64,000 nucleotides of DNA from JAKIVR01 sp035933635 (GCA_035933635.1 DASYYY010000021.1:310001-374000); one strand, 5' to 3'. Positions 1 to 9,178 are shown, numbered from the stretch's first letter. Notes: generated by a model not told the origin, from the sequence alone. A program made the numbers and translations.

Positions 1-1
1 C

Positions 2-1546
2 AACGGCAAGGAGTTCCTGGGGTTCGGGACGACCACCCCGGCCTACCTCTTGCCCGAGCGCGCGTACCGCCGGATGTTCTTCCCGGAGATGCCCGTCGAC
101 GCCGCGGGCTATCCCCGCGAGGCCCCGTATGGTATGCGCAAGGTCGAGGCGTCGCTCATCGATGCCGGCTTCGACGCCCGTATCGTCCACCCGAGCCACT
201 TGGACCGGTACATGCCCGGCCAGGCGAAGGTCATGATGATCAGCGGGCACGACTACTTCGGGCTCAATCCGCCATCGTCGACGTTCGCCGGGGTGATGAA
301 GAAGGAGCCGCTCAACTGTGTGAACTTCAAGCGGATGCTCACGCAGCCGCACGTGCTCGAGGCGCGGCGTCAGGGCATGAAGCTCATCGCCGGGGGCCCG
401 TGCGCCTGGCAGCTCGCACCGGCGACCCGGACCAAGGTCCCTTGGATCGGAGAGTTCGTCGACTCCATCGGCGGCATCGACACGGTCGTCGAGGGCGAGG
501 CCGACATCTATGTCCGGGAGCTGGTCAAGAAGGCGCTCAACGACGAGTTCCTTCCCCCCCACGTCATCCTGGCCCCCAAGGACGCGCCCAAGGTCGAGCA
601 GATCTCTTCGATCAAGTACCCCTCCGTCAACGGACTGATCGAGATCGGCCGGGGCTGCTGCCGCGGCTGCTCGTTCTGTTCGGTGACGACCCGGCCCACC
701 CGATGGTACGGCCTCGACAAGATCGAGGAAGAGCTGAAGATCAATGCCAAGATCGGCGTCAAGAAGGGCCTGCTGCATTCCGACGACGTCTACTTCTACG
801 GGTCGCCGAACGTCATGCCCCGTGAGGAGAAGCTCCTCCCGCTGCTCGCGCTCGCCAAGCGCTACTACGCCCAAGTGGGATGGAGCCACGTCGCCGTCGC
901 CTCGCTGATGACCAAGCCCAAGCTGCTCAGCAAGTGCGCCGAGGTCCTCCTCGACGAGAAGCAGAGCTGGTGGGGCGTCGAGGTCGGCGTCGAGACCGGC
1001 AGCCCCCGCATCATCACCACCGGCATGCCCGGCAAGGTCGCCCCCTTCAAGGCCAGCCAGTGGCCCGAGCTCGTCGTCCAAGCGGCCGGCCTGATGAACG
1101 ACAACCACGTCTACCCGGCCTGCACGTTCATCGTCGGCCTCCCGCAGGAGACCGAGGACGACGTGCTCAAGACCATCGAGCTCATCGACAATCTTTGGGA
1201 CTTCAAGGCCATCCTGGTCCCGATGTTCTTCGTGCCGCTGGGCCACCTCAAGAGCAAGGACTGGTTCCGGCGCGACCGGCTTTCCGACGTCCAGGAGGAA
1301 CTCCTCAAGCGCGCCCTGACCCACGGGCTGCGGCAGTCCAAGACGCTGCTTCGGGACTTCTTCGACTGGGAGACCTCGCACAGCACGGCCTATCGCGCCG
1401 GATTCCGCAGCTTCGTCGGCTTCCTCGAGGTCCTCTCCAAGATGCACGGCCTCTGGAGCGCGCCCGAGCACCCGGCGGTCAAGATCCAGGACCCGAACCT
1501 GACGCCGGACCGGCTACCGATCCCGACGATCCCGATGCGGGAGTAG
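2..1546 (+). CDS. B12-binding-type radical SAM protein (5' partial)
   Basis: The reading frame is open from the window edge, with in-frame residues NGKEFLGFGTTTP before the first possible start codon (TTG at 50), so the gene begins upstream and only its C-terminal part is seen. A CxxxCxxC cluster is encoded at 656-679 (cysteine codons at 656, 668 and 677), which would bind the 4Fe-4S cluster that cleaves S-adenosylmethionine. The 200 residues before it contain segments such as VMMISGHDYFGL and IAGGPCAW that resemble the Rossmann-like cobalamin-binding domain of this family. The part after the cluster shows the TIM-barrel pattern, with GVEVGVETGS and TFIVGLPQETEDD. Substrate is unknown; members modify lipids, tRNA or cofactors. 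It converges with the JAMM gene, the stops lying 6 bp apart. Confidence 0.85.
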   Translation, partial: NGKEFLGFGTTTPAYLLPERAYRRMFFPEMPVDAAGYPREAPYGMRKVEASLIDAGFDARIVHPSHLDRYMPGQAKVMMISGHDYFGLNPPSSTFAGVMKKEPLNCVNFKRMLTQPHVLEARRQGMKLIAGGPCAWQLAPATRTKVPWIGEFVDSIGGIDTVVEGEADIYVRELVKKALNDEFLPPHVILAPKDAPKVEQISSIKYPSVNGLIEIGRGCCRGCSFCSVTTRPTRWYGLDKIEEELKINAKIGVKKGLLHSDDVYFYGSPNVMPREEKLLPLLALAKRYYAQVGWSHVAVASLMTKPKLLSKCAEVLLDEKQSWWGVEVGVETGSPRIITTGMPGKVAPFKASQWPELVVQAAGLMNDNHVYPACTFIVGLPQETEDDVLKTIELIDNLWDFKAILVPMFFVPLGHLKSKDWFRRDRLSDVQEELLKRALTHGLRQSKTLLRDFFDWETSHSTAYRAGFRSFVGFLEVLSKMHGLWSAPEHPAVKIQDPNLTPDRLPIPTIPMRE

Positions 1547-1552
1547 GCGGCG

Positions 1553-2098
1553 CTACTCCTCGTCCGCCCCAAGGGGCGTCACCGAACGCTCCGCCGGCGC
1601 CGGTCGGTGGATCGCGGGGAGCGGCCGGTACTCGGGGATAGATTCGACCGAGTCGCGGGCCGACCCGCCGACGACCTGGAGCGAGGTCTCCCGCCCGTTG
1701 CCGTCGTAGGCACGCCACATGCCCGCCGAGTACGGCCAGCCGAGGATGATGTGGCGCCGGCCCCAGTGGCGGAACAGCGTGACGTCCGCCTCGGAAGGGT
1801 GGAGCGCCCCCGAGGGGTGGGAGTGGACGGTCCCGGAGACGCCGAGGTCGACCGGGAGCATGTAGAGCTGGAAGTTCGCGTGCCGGCGGCCGGCCGTCGT
1901 TCCCGGGAGCAGCAGCAGGTCGGAGATCACGCCGGGCGGGTCGGCGCGCAGGACCCCACCGAACTCGTTGGGGTAGGCGCTCTGGGCGCAGGCCAGCGCG
2001 GAGTCTAGGCACCGCCGGGTGATCGCGACCGGGCTGGAGCCGATCCGGCCCGCGGGCTCGCCGCGGCGTCTACGCTGTGGGCGGAAGATCGGGGCCAC
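1553..2098 (-). CDS. JAMM/MPN+ domain metalloprotease
   Basis: The protein has 181 residues and carries the JAMM zinc signature: Glu45 in NEFGGVL, then His92 and His94 in GTVHSHPSG, Ser102 and Asp105. Archaeal JAMM proteins such as HvJAMM1 remove ubiquitin-like SAMP modifiers from proteins or from themselves; that role here is family knowledge, not shown. The ATG used overlaps the end of the NAD kinase gene by 29 bp, so the start may lie downstream (GTG at the VAITRRC segment). The C-terminal tail after about residue 150 is rich in Pro and Ala and probably unstructured. It is last in a leftward run after IMPase and NAD kinase, so it is probably co-transcribed with them. Confidence 0.85.
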   Translation of the reverse strand: MAPIFRPQRRRRGEPAGRIGSSPVAITRRCLDSALACAQSAYPNEFGGVLRADPPGVISDLLLLPGTTAGRRHANFQLYMLPVDLGVSGTVHSHPSGALHPSEADVTLFRHWGRRHIILGWPYSAGMWRAYDGNGRETSLQVVGGSARDSVESIPEYRPLPAIHRPAPAERSVTPLGADEE

Positions 2099-2954
2099 CG
2101 CGTCCTCCTCCGTCGTCCGAAAGCTCCGGCCAGGGCAGGATATGCTTGCCCTGGAGCCGCTCGAAGTAGCGACGCTCGAACCGGATGAACACCGCCTTGC
2201 GCGGGGAACGGTAGCAAGTGACCATCCCTCCGGGCTCGACGGGCTCCTCGGCCTGGCCGTCGACGACGACGACCCCGCCTTTGCCGGGCAGGACGAGCCG
2301 GATGCCGACGGTCCGCAAGGGGTCGACCACCACCGCCCGCGGCGTGCTCTGGAACGGAGCGAGGCTCGAGACGACGAGGGCCTCGATCGACGGGTCGACG
2401 ATCGGCCCCATGGCCGACAGCGAGTACGACGTCGATCCGGTCGGGGTCGCGACGATCATTCCGTCGGCCCGGATCCGCCCGACCGCGCGGCCGTCGATGG
2501 CGATCTCGAACAGTCGCATCTTGGCGACATTGCTCGTGTGGACGACGACCTCATTGATCGCGTCGGGGAGCGTCTTGCCGTTGACCTGGCAGGCCACGCG
2601 CATGCGCTCTTCGAGCTGGTAGCGACCCTCGAGGAGACGGTCGAGGGCCCGGTCGAATTCCGCCGTATGATCGCCCTCGACCTCGGCCAGGAAACCGACG
2701 GTCCCGGTGTTGACCGGCAGGAGCGGCACCGAGCTCCGCTGCAGGGTCATGAGGAACGTGCCGTCCCCCCCCAGGGCGACGAGCGCGTCGGCGCGCATCG
2801 ACTCGATGGGCTCGACCGCGGCGTGGGGGTCGACGGCGTCGTGGCATTCGGGGGCGAGCACCACGTCGGCCTTGCCCTCGAACCGGGCCCGCGCCCGCCG
2901 GGCCAGTCCGAGCGCGAGCGGCTTGTTCGGATGGGCGACGATCCCGATCCTCAC
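2070..2954 (-). CDS. nadK: NAD kinase
   Basis: This 294-residue protein phosphorylates NAD to NADP in the cytosol. It shows the GGDGTFL motif of the diacylglycerol/NAD kinase fold, then the NEVVVH segment with the catalytic-site Asn-Glu, and TPTGSTSYSLSA, which lines the NAD site. I chose the GTG at 2954 because it overlaps the stop of the IMPase gene in a GTGA tetranucleotide, and the product then starts VRIGIVAHPN, as expected for the first beta strand. A longer reading to 3002 would run into the upstream gene. The coupling with an IMPase-like gene resembles Methanocaldococcus jannaschii MJ0917, where NAD kinase and NADP phosphatase are one polypeptide. Confidence 0.92.
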   Translation of the reverse strand: MRIGIVAHPNKPLALGLARRARARFEGKADVVLAPECHDAVDPHAAVEPIESMRADALVALGGDGTFLMTLQRSSVPLLPVNTGTVGFLAEVEGDHTAEFDRALDRLLEGRYQLEERMRVACQVNGKTLPDAINEVVVHTSNVAKMRLFEIAIDGRAVGRIRADGMIVATPTGSTSYSLSAMGPIVDPSIEALVVSSLAPFQSTPRAVVVDPLRTVGIRLVLPGKGGVVVVDGQAEEPVEPGGMVTCYRSPRKAVFIRFERRYFERLQGKHILPWPELSDDGGGRGGPDLPPTA

Positions 2955-3781
2955 ACGAACCCCTGGGTCCGGGCGTCGTCGCGAAAGTGGGGGTCCCCCC
3001 ACGCAAAAACGCTCGTGCGCCGCCCGAGCTCGAGCGGGAACGGTTCCAGCGATTCGAGGCCGGCGTTCGCCACTCCGCCCCCCGCTTCCTGGACGATGCG
3101 GTAGGCGCCGGCGATGTCGGTCACGCGGAGGTTCCGAGCGTCGACGTCGTTCTCGAAGAAGTAGCCGTCGGCGCTCCCCTGCGCGACCATGATCATCTCA
3201 AGGGAGGCGCATCCGAGCGACCGGACCCGGCGGGCACGGCCGGCCCAACCGACGACCTTGGGTGTGGCGTGCCGGCCGAGGTTGAGGAACACCAGTTCGG
3301 CCTTGGGGTTCCAAGCACGCGCGCGCAACGGGCGGCCATCGCGGAAGGCGCCCTTGCCGCGCTCGGCCCAGTAGGTCACCCCGGTGGCGAGGTCGTGGAC
3401 CACGCCGATGTCGATGCCGGCGAGATCCGTTCGACCGAGCGCAAGCGAGACCGCGGCGAACGGCATCCGACGCAGGGCGTTGTGGCTGCCGTCGATCGGG
3501 TCGATCACGAGGGTGCGCTCGCCCCCCCGCCGGAGCTGACCGATCTCCTCGCTGACCACGTCCCAGCCGACCTCCTCGTGCTCGAGCGTCGCGAGGATCT
3601 GGGTCTCGGCGATCCGGTCGATCTCCTCGGTAGGCGACCCGTCGGCGCCCATCGCGACGATGTCGGCCCGATGGGGCGAACCGTTGGCCTCCCGGTAGGC
3701 GGCGTGCGCGGCGGCGCAGACGCGGAACATCACCTCGAGTTCGGCCGAGGAGGGCTCGCCCACGGGGCCGCGACCGGGCAC
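2951..3781 (-). CDS. Inositol monophosphatase-family phosphatase (IMPase/FBPase IV/NADP phosphatase)
   Basis: About 276 residues with the Li-sensitive phosphatase signatures: VVSEEIG with the metal-binding Glu, DPIDGSHNALR as the core motif, and VTDIAGAYRIVQEAGG as the second signature. The usual Trp-Asp of that last motif is Thr-Asp here; the metal-binding Asp is kept. Archaeal members hydrolyse inositol-1-phosphate, fructose-1,6-bisphosphate or NADP. Translational coupling to NAD kinase (GTGA overlap) makes NADP phosphatase activity an attractive inference. The start is uncertain: GTG 3781 is given, with GTG 3763 and ATG 3730 as alternatives. The frame stays open further upstream, but that part is antisense to the beta-CASP gene and looks like a shadow. 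Confidence 0.85.
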   Translation of the reverse strand: MPGRGPVGEPSSAELEVMFRVCAAAHAAYREANGSPHRADIVAMGADGSPTEEIDRIAETQILATLEHEEVGWDVVSEEIGQLRRGGERTLVIDPIDGSHNALRRMPFAAVSLALGRTDLAGIDIGVVHDLATGVTYWAERGKGAFRDGRPLRARAWNPKAELVFLNLGRHATPKVVGWAGRARRVRSLGCASLEMIMVAQGSADGYFFENDVDARNLRVTDIAGAYRIVQEAGGGVANAGLESLEPFPLELGRRTSVFAWGDPHFRDDARTQGFV

Positions 3782-3853
3782 CGGGTCATAGCCGTTGGTG
3801 GCGCGGGGTCGTCCGCCAAGTGTTGTTATGAACGCGGCCCAGGTGCGCGCGCG
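3782..3853. promoter_or_regulatory. Divergent promoter region, IMPase operon / beta-CASP nuclease
   Basis: This 72-bp gap separates two divergent genes. On the plus strand TTATGAA at about 3825-3831 lies 23-29 bp before the ATG at 3854, a spacing suited to a leaderless archaeal transcript. The match to the TATA consensus is weak. No clear box is seen for the leftward operon. Confidence 0.35.
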
Positions 3854-5086
3854 ATGGAACTCCAATTCCTTGGCGGGGCGAGCGAGATCGGCTCGCTCGG
3901 CCTGGTGGTCCGAGATTCGGGTCGGACGCTGCTGTTCGACTACGGGATGACCCCCACCGACCCGCCCCAGTACCCCCGCCCGGCCCCGCTCAACGTCGAC
4001 GCGGCGTTCCTCAGCCACGCGCATCTCGACCACTCGGGGATGACGCCGCTGCTGAGCCGGTTGCCCAGGGCCCGCATCGTGGCCACCCCGGTGACCGCGG
4101 CGGTCACCGACCTGCTCACCCGCGACTCGCTCAAGGTCGCGAAGATGGAGGGGTATCTCGAACCGTACACGACCGAGGACATCCGCGCGCTCAACAGCCG
4201 GTTCGAGGTCGTTCCGCTCAAGTCGGCGTATCGGCGGCAGGGGATCGAGGTCGAGCTCCACGCCGCCGGCCACATTCCGGGTGCCTCGATGTTCCTCTAC
4301 CGAGGCGACCACGACGTGCTGTTCACCGGCGACCTCTCGGCGCTGCCCAGCCGGCTGGTCGGGGGGGCTTCGACGGTGGAGTGCGATGTGCTGGCGATGG
4401 AATCGACCTACGCCGGACGCGAGCACCCCGACCGCAAGCTCACCGAGGAGCGGCTGCGCCAGCGGATCGATGAGGTGCTCGAGGATGGCGGCCGCGTCCT
4501 GATCCCCGCGTTCGCGGTCGGCCGGGCGCAGGAGGTCATCCTGGCCCTCGCCCAGTCGGGCCTGGACGTCTGGCTCGATGGGATGGCGCGCAAGGTCAAC
4601 GACATCTACCGCTCCGCGCCCGAAGCGCTCCGCGATTCGCGCAAGTTCCACCGGGCGATCGAATCGGTCCACATCGTCGAGCACTCGGGCGAACGGCGCC
4701 ACGCCCTCCGGGAGGCGGAGGTGATCGTCACCACCGGCGGGATGTTGGACGGTGGACCGGTACTGTACTATCTCGCCGAGATGTACCGCGACCCGCACCA
4801 TGCGATCTTCCTGACGGGGTACCAGGTCGAGGGCTCGAACGGTCGCCAGCTGGTCGAGCAGGGCACCATCACCATCGATGAGGTGACCGTCCGTCCGGCC
4901 TGCCAGGTGGAGGCGTTCGACTTCTCCTCGCACGCCGGCCACTCCGAGCTCGTGGCCTTTGCCAAGTCGACGAACGCCTCGAAGGTGATCCTGATGCATG
5001 GCGACCAGCGGCCCGAGCTCGCTCGCTCCCTCTCGGAGTTCACCGAGGTCCAAATGCCTCAGAACGGCGAACGATTCACCCTCTGA
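3854..5086 (+). CDS. Beta-CASP metallo-beta-lactamase ribonuclease (aCPSF2/RNase J type)
   Basis: A 410-residue MBL-fold nuclease. The zinc motif SHAHLDHSG lies near residue 55, followed by HIPGASMFLY and FTGDLSA of the MBL core. The beta-CASP insert is marked by AMESTYAGREH, LIPAFAVGRAQE and TTGGMLDGG, and the C-terminal SSHAGHSEL and LMHGDQ complete the site. No KH domains precede the catalytic part, so it is not aCPSF1; length fits aCPSF2 or archaeal RNase J. Such enzymes act as endo- or 5'-3' exoribonucleases in RNA decay and 3'-end formation. The ATG at 3854 is preferred to an upstream in-frame start (2987), whose extension is antisense to the IMPase gene and looks like a shadow. Confidence 0.92.
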   Translation: MELQFLGGASEIGSLGLVVRDSGRTLLFDYGMTPTDPPQYPRPAPLNVDAAFLSHAHLDHSGMTPLLSRLPRARIVATPVTAAVTDLLTRDSLKVAKMEGYLEPYTTEDIRALNSRFEVVPLKSAYRRQGIEVELHAAGHIPGASMFLYRGDHDVLFTGDLSALPSRLVGGASTVECDVLAMESTYAGREHPDRKLTEERLRQRIDEVLEDGGRVLIPAFAVGRAQEVILALAQSGLDVWLDGMARKVNDIYRSAPEALRDSRKFHRAIESVHIVEHSGERRHALREAEVIVTTGGMLDGGPVLYYLAEMYRDPHHAIFLTGYQVEGSNGRQLVEQGTITIDEVTVRPACQVEAFDFSSHAGHSELVAFAKSTNASKVILMHGDQRPELARSLSEFTEVQMPQNGERFTL

Positions 5087-5138
5087 ACGGCGCGGTCGGG
5101 CGGCGCGGGGGTGCCGATCCGTCCGGGGGCGCGGCGGG

Positions 5139-6110
5139 TCAGTCGGCCGGGTCCGCAGGGGGCTCGGGCTCGGGCGTCGGTAGGTCCGGAGGTCGGGCGA
5201 ATCGCTGGAGCTGCTCGCGGAGACGCCGCTGGAGCTCTTCGATGCCCTGGCCGCTGGTGGCGGAGACCTGGAGACGCGGCGACGGGGGCCGGGGAAGGTC
5301 GGACTTGGTCTCGACCTCGAGGAACGGCAGACCGGGGAACTCCGCCTTCCAGCGCGCGAGCAGCTCCTCCTGTTCCCGGCGGGAATACCCGCATGTCTCG
5401 GTGGGGTCGAGCACGAACAGCACCACCTGGCCGGCGCTCTCGACGGCCGCGAGCGCCTCCGCCTCGGCGGCGTTGGCCCGACCGGGGCGACCGAGGACCC
5501 CGGGGGTGTCGAGCACCTGCATCCGGTCGAACCCCAGGTCGGCGTGGCCGACCGAGATCGCGAGCGTCGTGAACGGGTACTCCGCGATCTCGGGGCGCGC
5601 GGTCGACAGGCGCGCGACGAGCGAGGACTTGCCGACGTTAGGGAATCCGGCGACGACCACGGTCGGGACCCCCGCGGTGAGCTGTGGGCGGTCGTCGAGG
5701 AATCGACCGATCTTCCCGAGCATCTCGAGGTCCCCGTCGACCTCGCGGACGAAGCTGGCGAGCCGGCCGTAGGCCCGTCGGACCACCTCGCCGTACTGCT
5801 CTTCGGAGGAGGCGCGTCGAAGCTCGGCCTGCTCCATCCGGGAGAGCTCCCGGACCCGCTCGATCGCCCGGCGGACTCGGGCGACGGAACGGGGAAGTGC
5901 CGGCGGGCCGAACCGTTCCCGGACGAGGCGCTCCTCGAACGGGGTCAGACCGTCCGGGCCGAATCGCTTGACGCGGAGACCCAGTTGCCGGGTGACGACC
6001 GCTGTCGAGCGCACGATCTTCAGCAGCGCCCGGCGTCGCGAGCGGTCCTCGCGCTTGGCTCCGTGGGGGGTGGCCCGGTAGGCCCGCCGGAACGCGACGT
6101 CGATGATCAC
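5139..6110 (-). CDS. Nog1/Obg-like GTPase
   Basis: The protein has about 323 residues. A charged helical N-terminal domain (residues 1-145) precedes a G domain with P-loop GFPNVGKSS (155-163), switch-region Thr in YPFTTL, G3 DTPGV (201-205) and G4 TKSD. This order of helical bundle then G domain is that of archaeal/eukaryal Nog1, a ribosome-assembly GTPase for the large subunit. A proline-rich tail (PEPEPPADPAD) ends the protein. The GTG at 6110 is chosen because the product then begins VIIDVAFRRAYR; the frame is open further upstream but only antisense to gcvPA. Convergent with the beta-CASP gene, divergent from gcvPA. Confidence 0.85.
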   Translation of the reverse strand: MIIDVAFRRAYRATPHGAKREDRSRRRALLKIVRSTAVVTRQLGLRVKRFGPDGLTPFEERLVRERFGPPALPRSVARVRRAIERVRELSRMEQAELRRASSEEQYGEVVRRAYGRLASFVREVDGDLEMLGKIGRFLDDRPQLTAGVPTVVVAGFPNVGKSSLVARLSTARPEIAEYPFTTLAISVGHADLGFDRMQVLDTPGVLGRPGRANAAEAEALAAVESAGQVVLFVLDPTETCGYSRREQEELLARWKAEFPGLPFLEVETKSDLPRPPSPRLQVSATSGQGIEELQRRLREQLQRFARPPDLPTPEPEPPADPAD

Positions 6111-6262
6111 CGCCGCCGCAGAAGTGGTGCGCCCGGCGCGCGTCGCGGCGCCACGGTCCTCGCGCCCCTTGTGGGGACCGACGGCACGCGGCCGCCGGCG
6201 GGGTGCCCGGGGGCCTCGACGCACCGTCACCGTCCTCCTCGCGCGTCTCGGCTCGGCCCGCT

Positions 6263-6271
6263 CATATATAC
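6263..6271 (+). promoter_or_regulatory. TATA box for gcvPA-gcvPB
   Basis: CATATATAC lies about 35 bp before the GTG start of gcvPA and stands out in GC-rich surroundings. A start site about 26 bp downstream would leave a leader of roughly 10 nt. The divergent intergenic region is 192 bp (6111-6302); I see no operator in it. Confidence 0.65.
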
Positions 6272-6302
6272 TGCACCCCTGCCGCGCGGTTCGGAGATTC
6301 GA

Positions 6303-7688
6303 GTGGCGAGGTGGATACCCTCGGAGCCCGGCGAGGAGGAAGGGCTGCTGCGAGAGCTGGGCATCTCGAGCGCGGAGGAGCTGTTCGCCGACGTTCCACG
6401 GCAGGTCCGGATCGGCCGCATGGGCGTCGGAGCGGCCCGCGACGAGTCCGAGGTCGTCGCCTTGGTCGACAAGATCCTCGCCCACAATCGAACCTACTCG
6501 AAGGTTCCCACGTTCCTCGGGGGCCGGATCCCGATCCGCTACCTGCCGGCAGCGGTGGACGCGGTCCTGCTCCGCAGCGAGTTCTACACGTCCTACACGC
6601 CCTACCAGCCGGAAGCCAGCCAAGGGATGCTGCAATCGCTGTTTGAGTTCCAGAGCCTCTGGGTCGAATTGACCGGTCTCGACGCGGCGAACGCTTCGAT
6701 GTACGACGGCTCGACCGCCGCCGGCGAGGCTCTCCTGCTGGCCCATCGGGTCCATCCGGGCAAGCGCTTCCTGGTCCCGGCGAGCCTTCCCTGGGAGGAG
6801 AAGAGCGTCCTCGCGAACTACGCCGTCGGGCCCGGGCTGAGGATCGAGGAGGTCGCGTTCGATGCGCGTACGGGAGGATTGGACCTCGACGCCGTCCGCA
6901 CCGCGGTCCGTTCCGGTGACGTATGCGGCGTCCTCGCGGACCTGCCCAACGGCTTTGGCGTGGTCGACGCGGGACTTCCGGAACTGCGGAGCACGATCGG
7001 TGACGTGCCGCTGGTGGTCTCGGCCGATCCGCTGGCGCTGAGCGTGCTCGAGCCGCCCGGAAGCTGGGGCGCGGACATCGTCGTCGGGGAGGGCCAGGGA
7101 TTCGGGGCCCCTCCGTCGTTCGGCGGCCCGCTCCTCGGTCTGTTCGCCTGTCGTCGCGAGTACCTCCGCCTGGCCCCGGGCCGCATTGTCGGCGCGACGA
7201 AGGACAGCGCCGGTCGGCGTGCGTTCACGTTGACCCTTCAGACGCGCGAGCAGCACATCCGCCGCTCCCGCGCCACCTCGAATATCTGCACGAACCAATC
7301 GCTCCTGGCGCTCGCGTTCACCACCTACGCGAGCCTCGTCGGGCCCCGCGGCCTGGCCGCGCTCGCGGGACGGCTCAACGAGCGCGCGCGCGGACTGGCC
7401 AGCGCGCTCGGTGCGATCCCCGGCCTACGGGCCCCGGCATTTGAGGCCCCCTACCTCTGGGAGTTTTGCGTGGAGCTCCCCGGGGGGAACGCCGGCAAGT
7501 TCCTCGATGCGGTGCGTCGCCGTCGCGTCATCGGAGGGAGCCTGCTCACGGACCCCCGCGAGCCGTCCAAGGCCACGGGCCGGGAGCTCTTCTTGACGGG
7601 GGCGACCGAGCTCACCGATGACAAGGCCATCGCCAAGTACGCCCGTGCAGCCCGGGCGTCCATCGGTAGCGTGGGGGCGGGCTCGTGA
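6303..7688 (+). CDS. gcvPA: Glycine dehydrogenase (decarboxylating) subunit 1
   Basis: This 461-residue protein is the alpha chain of the two-subunit P-protein, which decarboxylates glycine and transfers the aminomethyl group to lipoyl-GcvH. Characteristic stretches are FLGGRIPIRYLP, FYTSYTPYQPEASQG, ASMYDGSTAAGEA and the C-terminal TREQHIRR and ATSNICTNQ. Length fits the bacterial/archaeal split form. The GTG at 6303 follows a good TATA box; the open frame upstream is a shadow of the opposite GTPase gene. It is coupled to gcvPB by a GTGA overlap. No gcvT, gcvH or lipoate gene is in the window, so the rest of the glycine cleavage system must lie elsewhere. Confidence 0.95.
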   Translation: MARWIPSEPGEEEGLLRELGISSAEELFADVPRQVRIGRMGVGAARDESEVVALVDKILAHNRTYSKVPTFLGGRIPIRYLPAAVDAVLLRSEFYTSYTPYQPEASQGMLQSLFEFQSLWVELTGLDAANASMYDGSTAAGEALLLAHRVHPGKRFLVPASLPWEEKSVLANYAVGPGLRIEEVAFDARTGGLDLDAVRTAVRSGDVCGVLADLPNGFGVVDAGLPELRSTIGDVPLVVSADPLALSVLEPPGSWGADIVVGEGQGFGAPPSFGGPLLGLFACRREYLRLAPGRIVGATKDSAGRRAFTLTLQTREQHIRRSRATSNICTNQSLLALAFTTYASLVGPRGLAALAGRLNERARGLASALGAIPGLRAPAFEAPYLWEFCVELPGGNAGKFLDAVRRRRVIGGSLLTDPREPSKATGRELFLTGATELTDDKAIAKYARAARASIGSVGAGS

Positions 7689-9178
7689 CCTTCCAGCAAG
7701 CCCGGTGGGACGAGCCGCTGCTCTGGGACATCCGCCCGCCGGCCGCCGACGGCTCACCGAGCGACGGTATCCCCGGACTCCCTGCGAAACTGCGTCGTCG
7801 AACGCCCGTGCGCTGGCCGGAGCTGTCCGAGCTCGAGGTCGTGCGCCACTACACGCGGCTGAGCCAGATGAACTTCGGGATCGACACCTCGGCCTACCCG
7901 CTGGGCTCGTGCACGATGAAGTACAATCCGAAGGTCTCCGAGCTGCTCGCTCGGCGCAGCGGTGCCTCCGAAGTCCATCCGGCGCAGCCCGAGGACACCG
8001 TGCAGGGCTCCCTCGAAGTGCTCTGGCGCCTGGAGAAGGCGCTGGCCAAAATCACCGGCCTCGCCGAGATCTCGCTCCAGCCGGCCGCCGGTGCGCACGG
8101 GGAGTACGCGGCGCTGCTGATGACGCGGGCCTACTTCCGCGACCGCGGAGAGCTCGACCGACGCACCGAGGTCCTCCTGCCCGACACGGCCCACGGGACC
8201 AATCCCGCATCGGCGGCGATGGCCGGTTTCACCACCCGTGAGATCCCCTCCAAGGACGGATGCGTCGACCTCGATGCGCTGCGCGCGGCCGCCAGCGACC
8301 GCACCGCGGCGTTCATGCTGACCAACCCGAACACCGCCGGGCTGTTCGAGAGCGACATTGTCGAGATCGCACACACGATCCACGCCGTGGGCGGGGTCCT
8401 CTACTACGACGGTGCGAACCTGAACGCCATCCTCGGGGTGACCAATCCGGGCCGGATGGGGTTCGACGTCGCGCACCTCAACCTCCACAAGACCTTCGCC
8501 ACGCCCCACGGCGGCGGCGGCCCCGGTGCCGGCGTGCTCGCGGCGGGCGAGAAGCTCGGTCCGTACCTTCCCATCCCGCGCGTGGTCAAGGCGGGCCGGA
8601 AGTTCCGGCTCGACTACGATCGTCCGAAGTCGATCGGCAAGATCAAGAGCGGATTCGGCAACTTCGGCCTGGACCTGCGCGCTCTCGTGTTCATCCTCTC
8701 GCACGGTGAGGACGGTCTGCGCCACATCTCCCGCCGCGCCGTGCTGAACGCGAACTACCTCGGAAAGCGGCTCGGCGCGCAACTACCCCGGCCGTTCCGC
8801 CCCCTCGTCAAGCACGAGTTCCTGCTCTCGGGTGCCCCGTTGAAAGCCCGGGGGGTCCGCACCCTCGACCTCGCCAAGCGGCTGCTCGACGAGGGCGTCC
8901 ATGCGCCCACCGTGTACTTCCCTTCCCTCGTCGACGAGGCGCTCATGATCGAGCTTCCGGAGACCGAGAGCCGGCGGGAGCTCGACGGGTTCGCCTCCGC
9001 GCTCGAGCGCGCGATCGCCGACACCCCGGAGAACCTCCGCTCGGCCCCCCATTCCCTCGCCGTAGGCCGTGTCGACGAGGTCACCGCCGCCAAGGAGCTT
9101 CGGCTGTCCTGGAAGGACCTGAGGGAGCATGCGCCCTCGGAACCGAGCCTCCTCGCCGAGAAGCCCCCGACCGGTTAG
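7685..9178 (+). CDS. gcvPB: Glycine dehydrogenase (decarboxylating) subunit 2
   Basis: This 497-residue beta chain carries the pyridoxal phosphate site. The Schiff-base lysine is Lys269 in NLHKTFATPHGGGGPG, the diagnostic motif of P-protein. Other conserved stretches are YPLGSCTMKYNPK, LQPAAGAHGEYA and PDTAHGTNPASA. It starts at the GTG inside the GTGA overlap with gcvPA, so the two chains are made in a coupled way and form the heterotetrameric enzyme. The last 30 residues vary and may be a flexible tail. Confidence 0.96.
   Translation: MTFQQARWDEPLLWDIRPPAADGSPSDGIPGLPAKLRRRTPVRWPELSELEVVRHYTRLSQMNFGIDTSAYPLGSCTMKYNPKVSELLARRSGASEVHPAQPEDTVQGSLEVLWRLEKALAKITGLAEISLQPAAGAHGEYAALLMTRAYFRDRGELDRRTEVLLPDTAHGTNPASAAMAGFTTREIPSKDGCVDLDALRAAASDRTAAFMLTNPNTAGLFESDIVEIAHTIHAVGGVLYYDGANLNAILGVTNPGRMGFDVAHLNLHKTFATPHGGGGPGAGVLAAGEKLGPYLPIPRVVKAGRKFRLDYDRPKSIGKIKSGFGNFGLDLRALVFILSHGEDGLRHISRRAVLNANYLGKRLGAQLPRPFRPLVKHEFLLSGAPLKARGVRTLDLAKRLLDEGVHAPTVYFPSLVDEALMIELPETESRRELDGFASALERAIADTPENLRSAPHSLAVGRVDEVTAAKELRLSWKDLREHAPSEPSLLAEKPPTG

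Noticed and set aside
2987..3853. Long N-terminal extension of the beta-CASP protein
   Set aside because: The extension is antisense to the IMPase gene and shows no domain. The ATG at 3854 begins directly at the MBL fold.
6111..7298. Long N-terminal extension of the Nog1-like GTPase
   Set aside because: It is antisense to gcvPA and lies across its TATA box.
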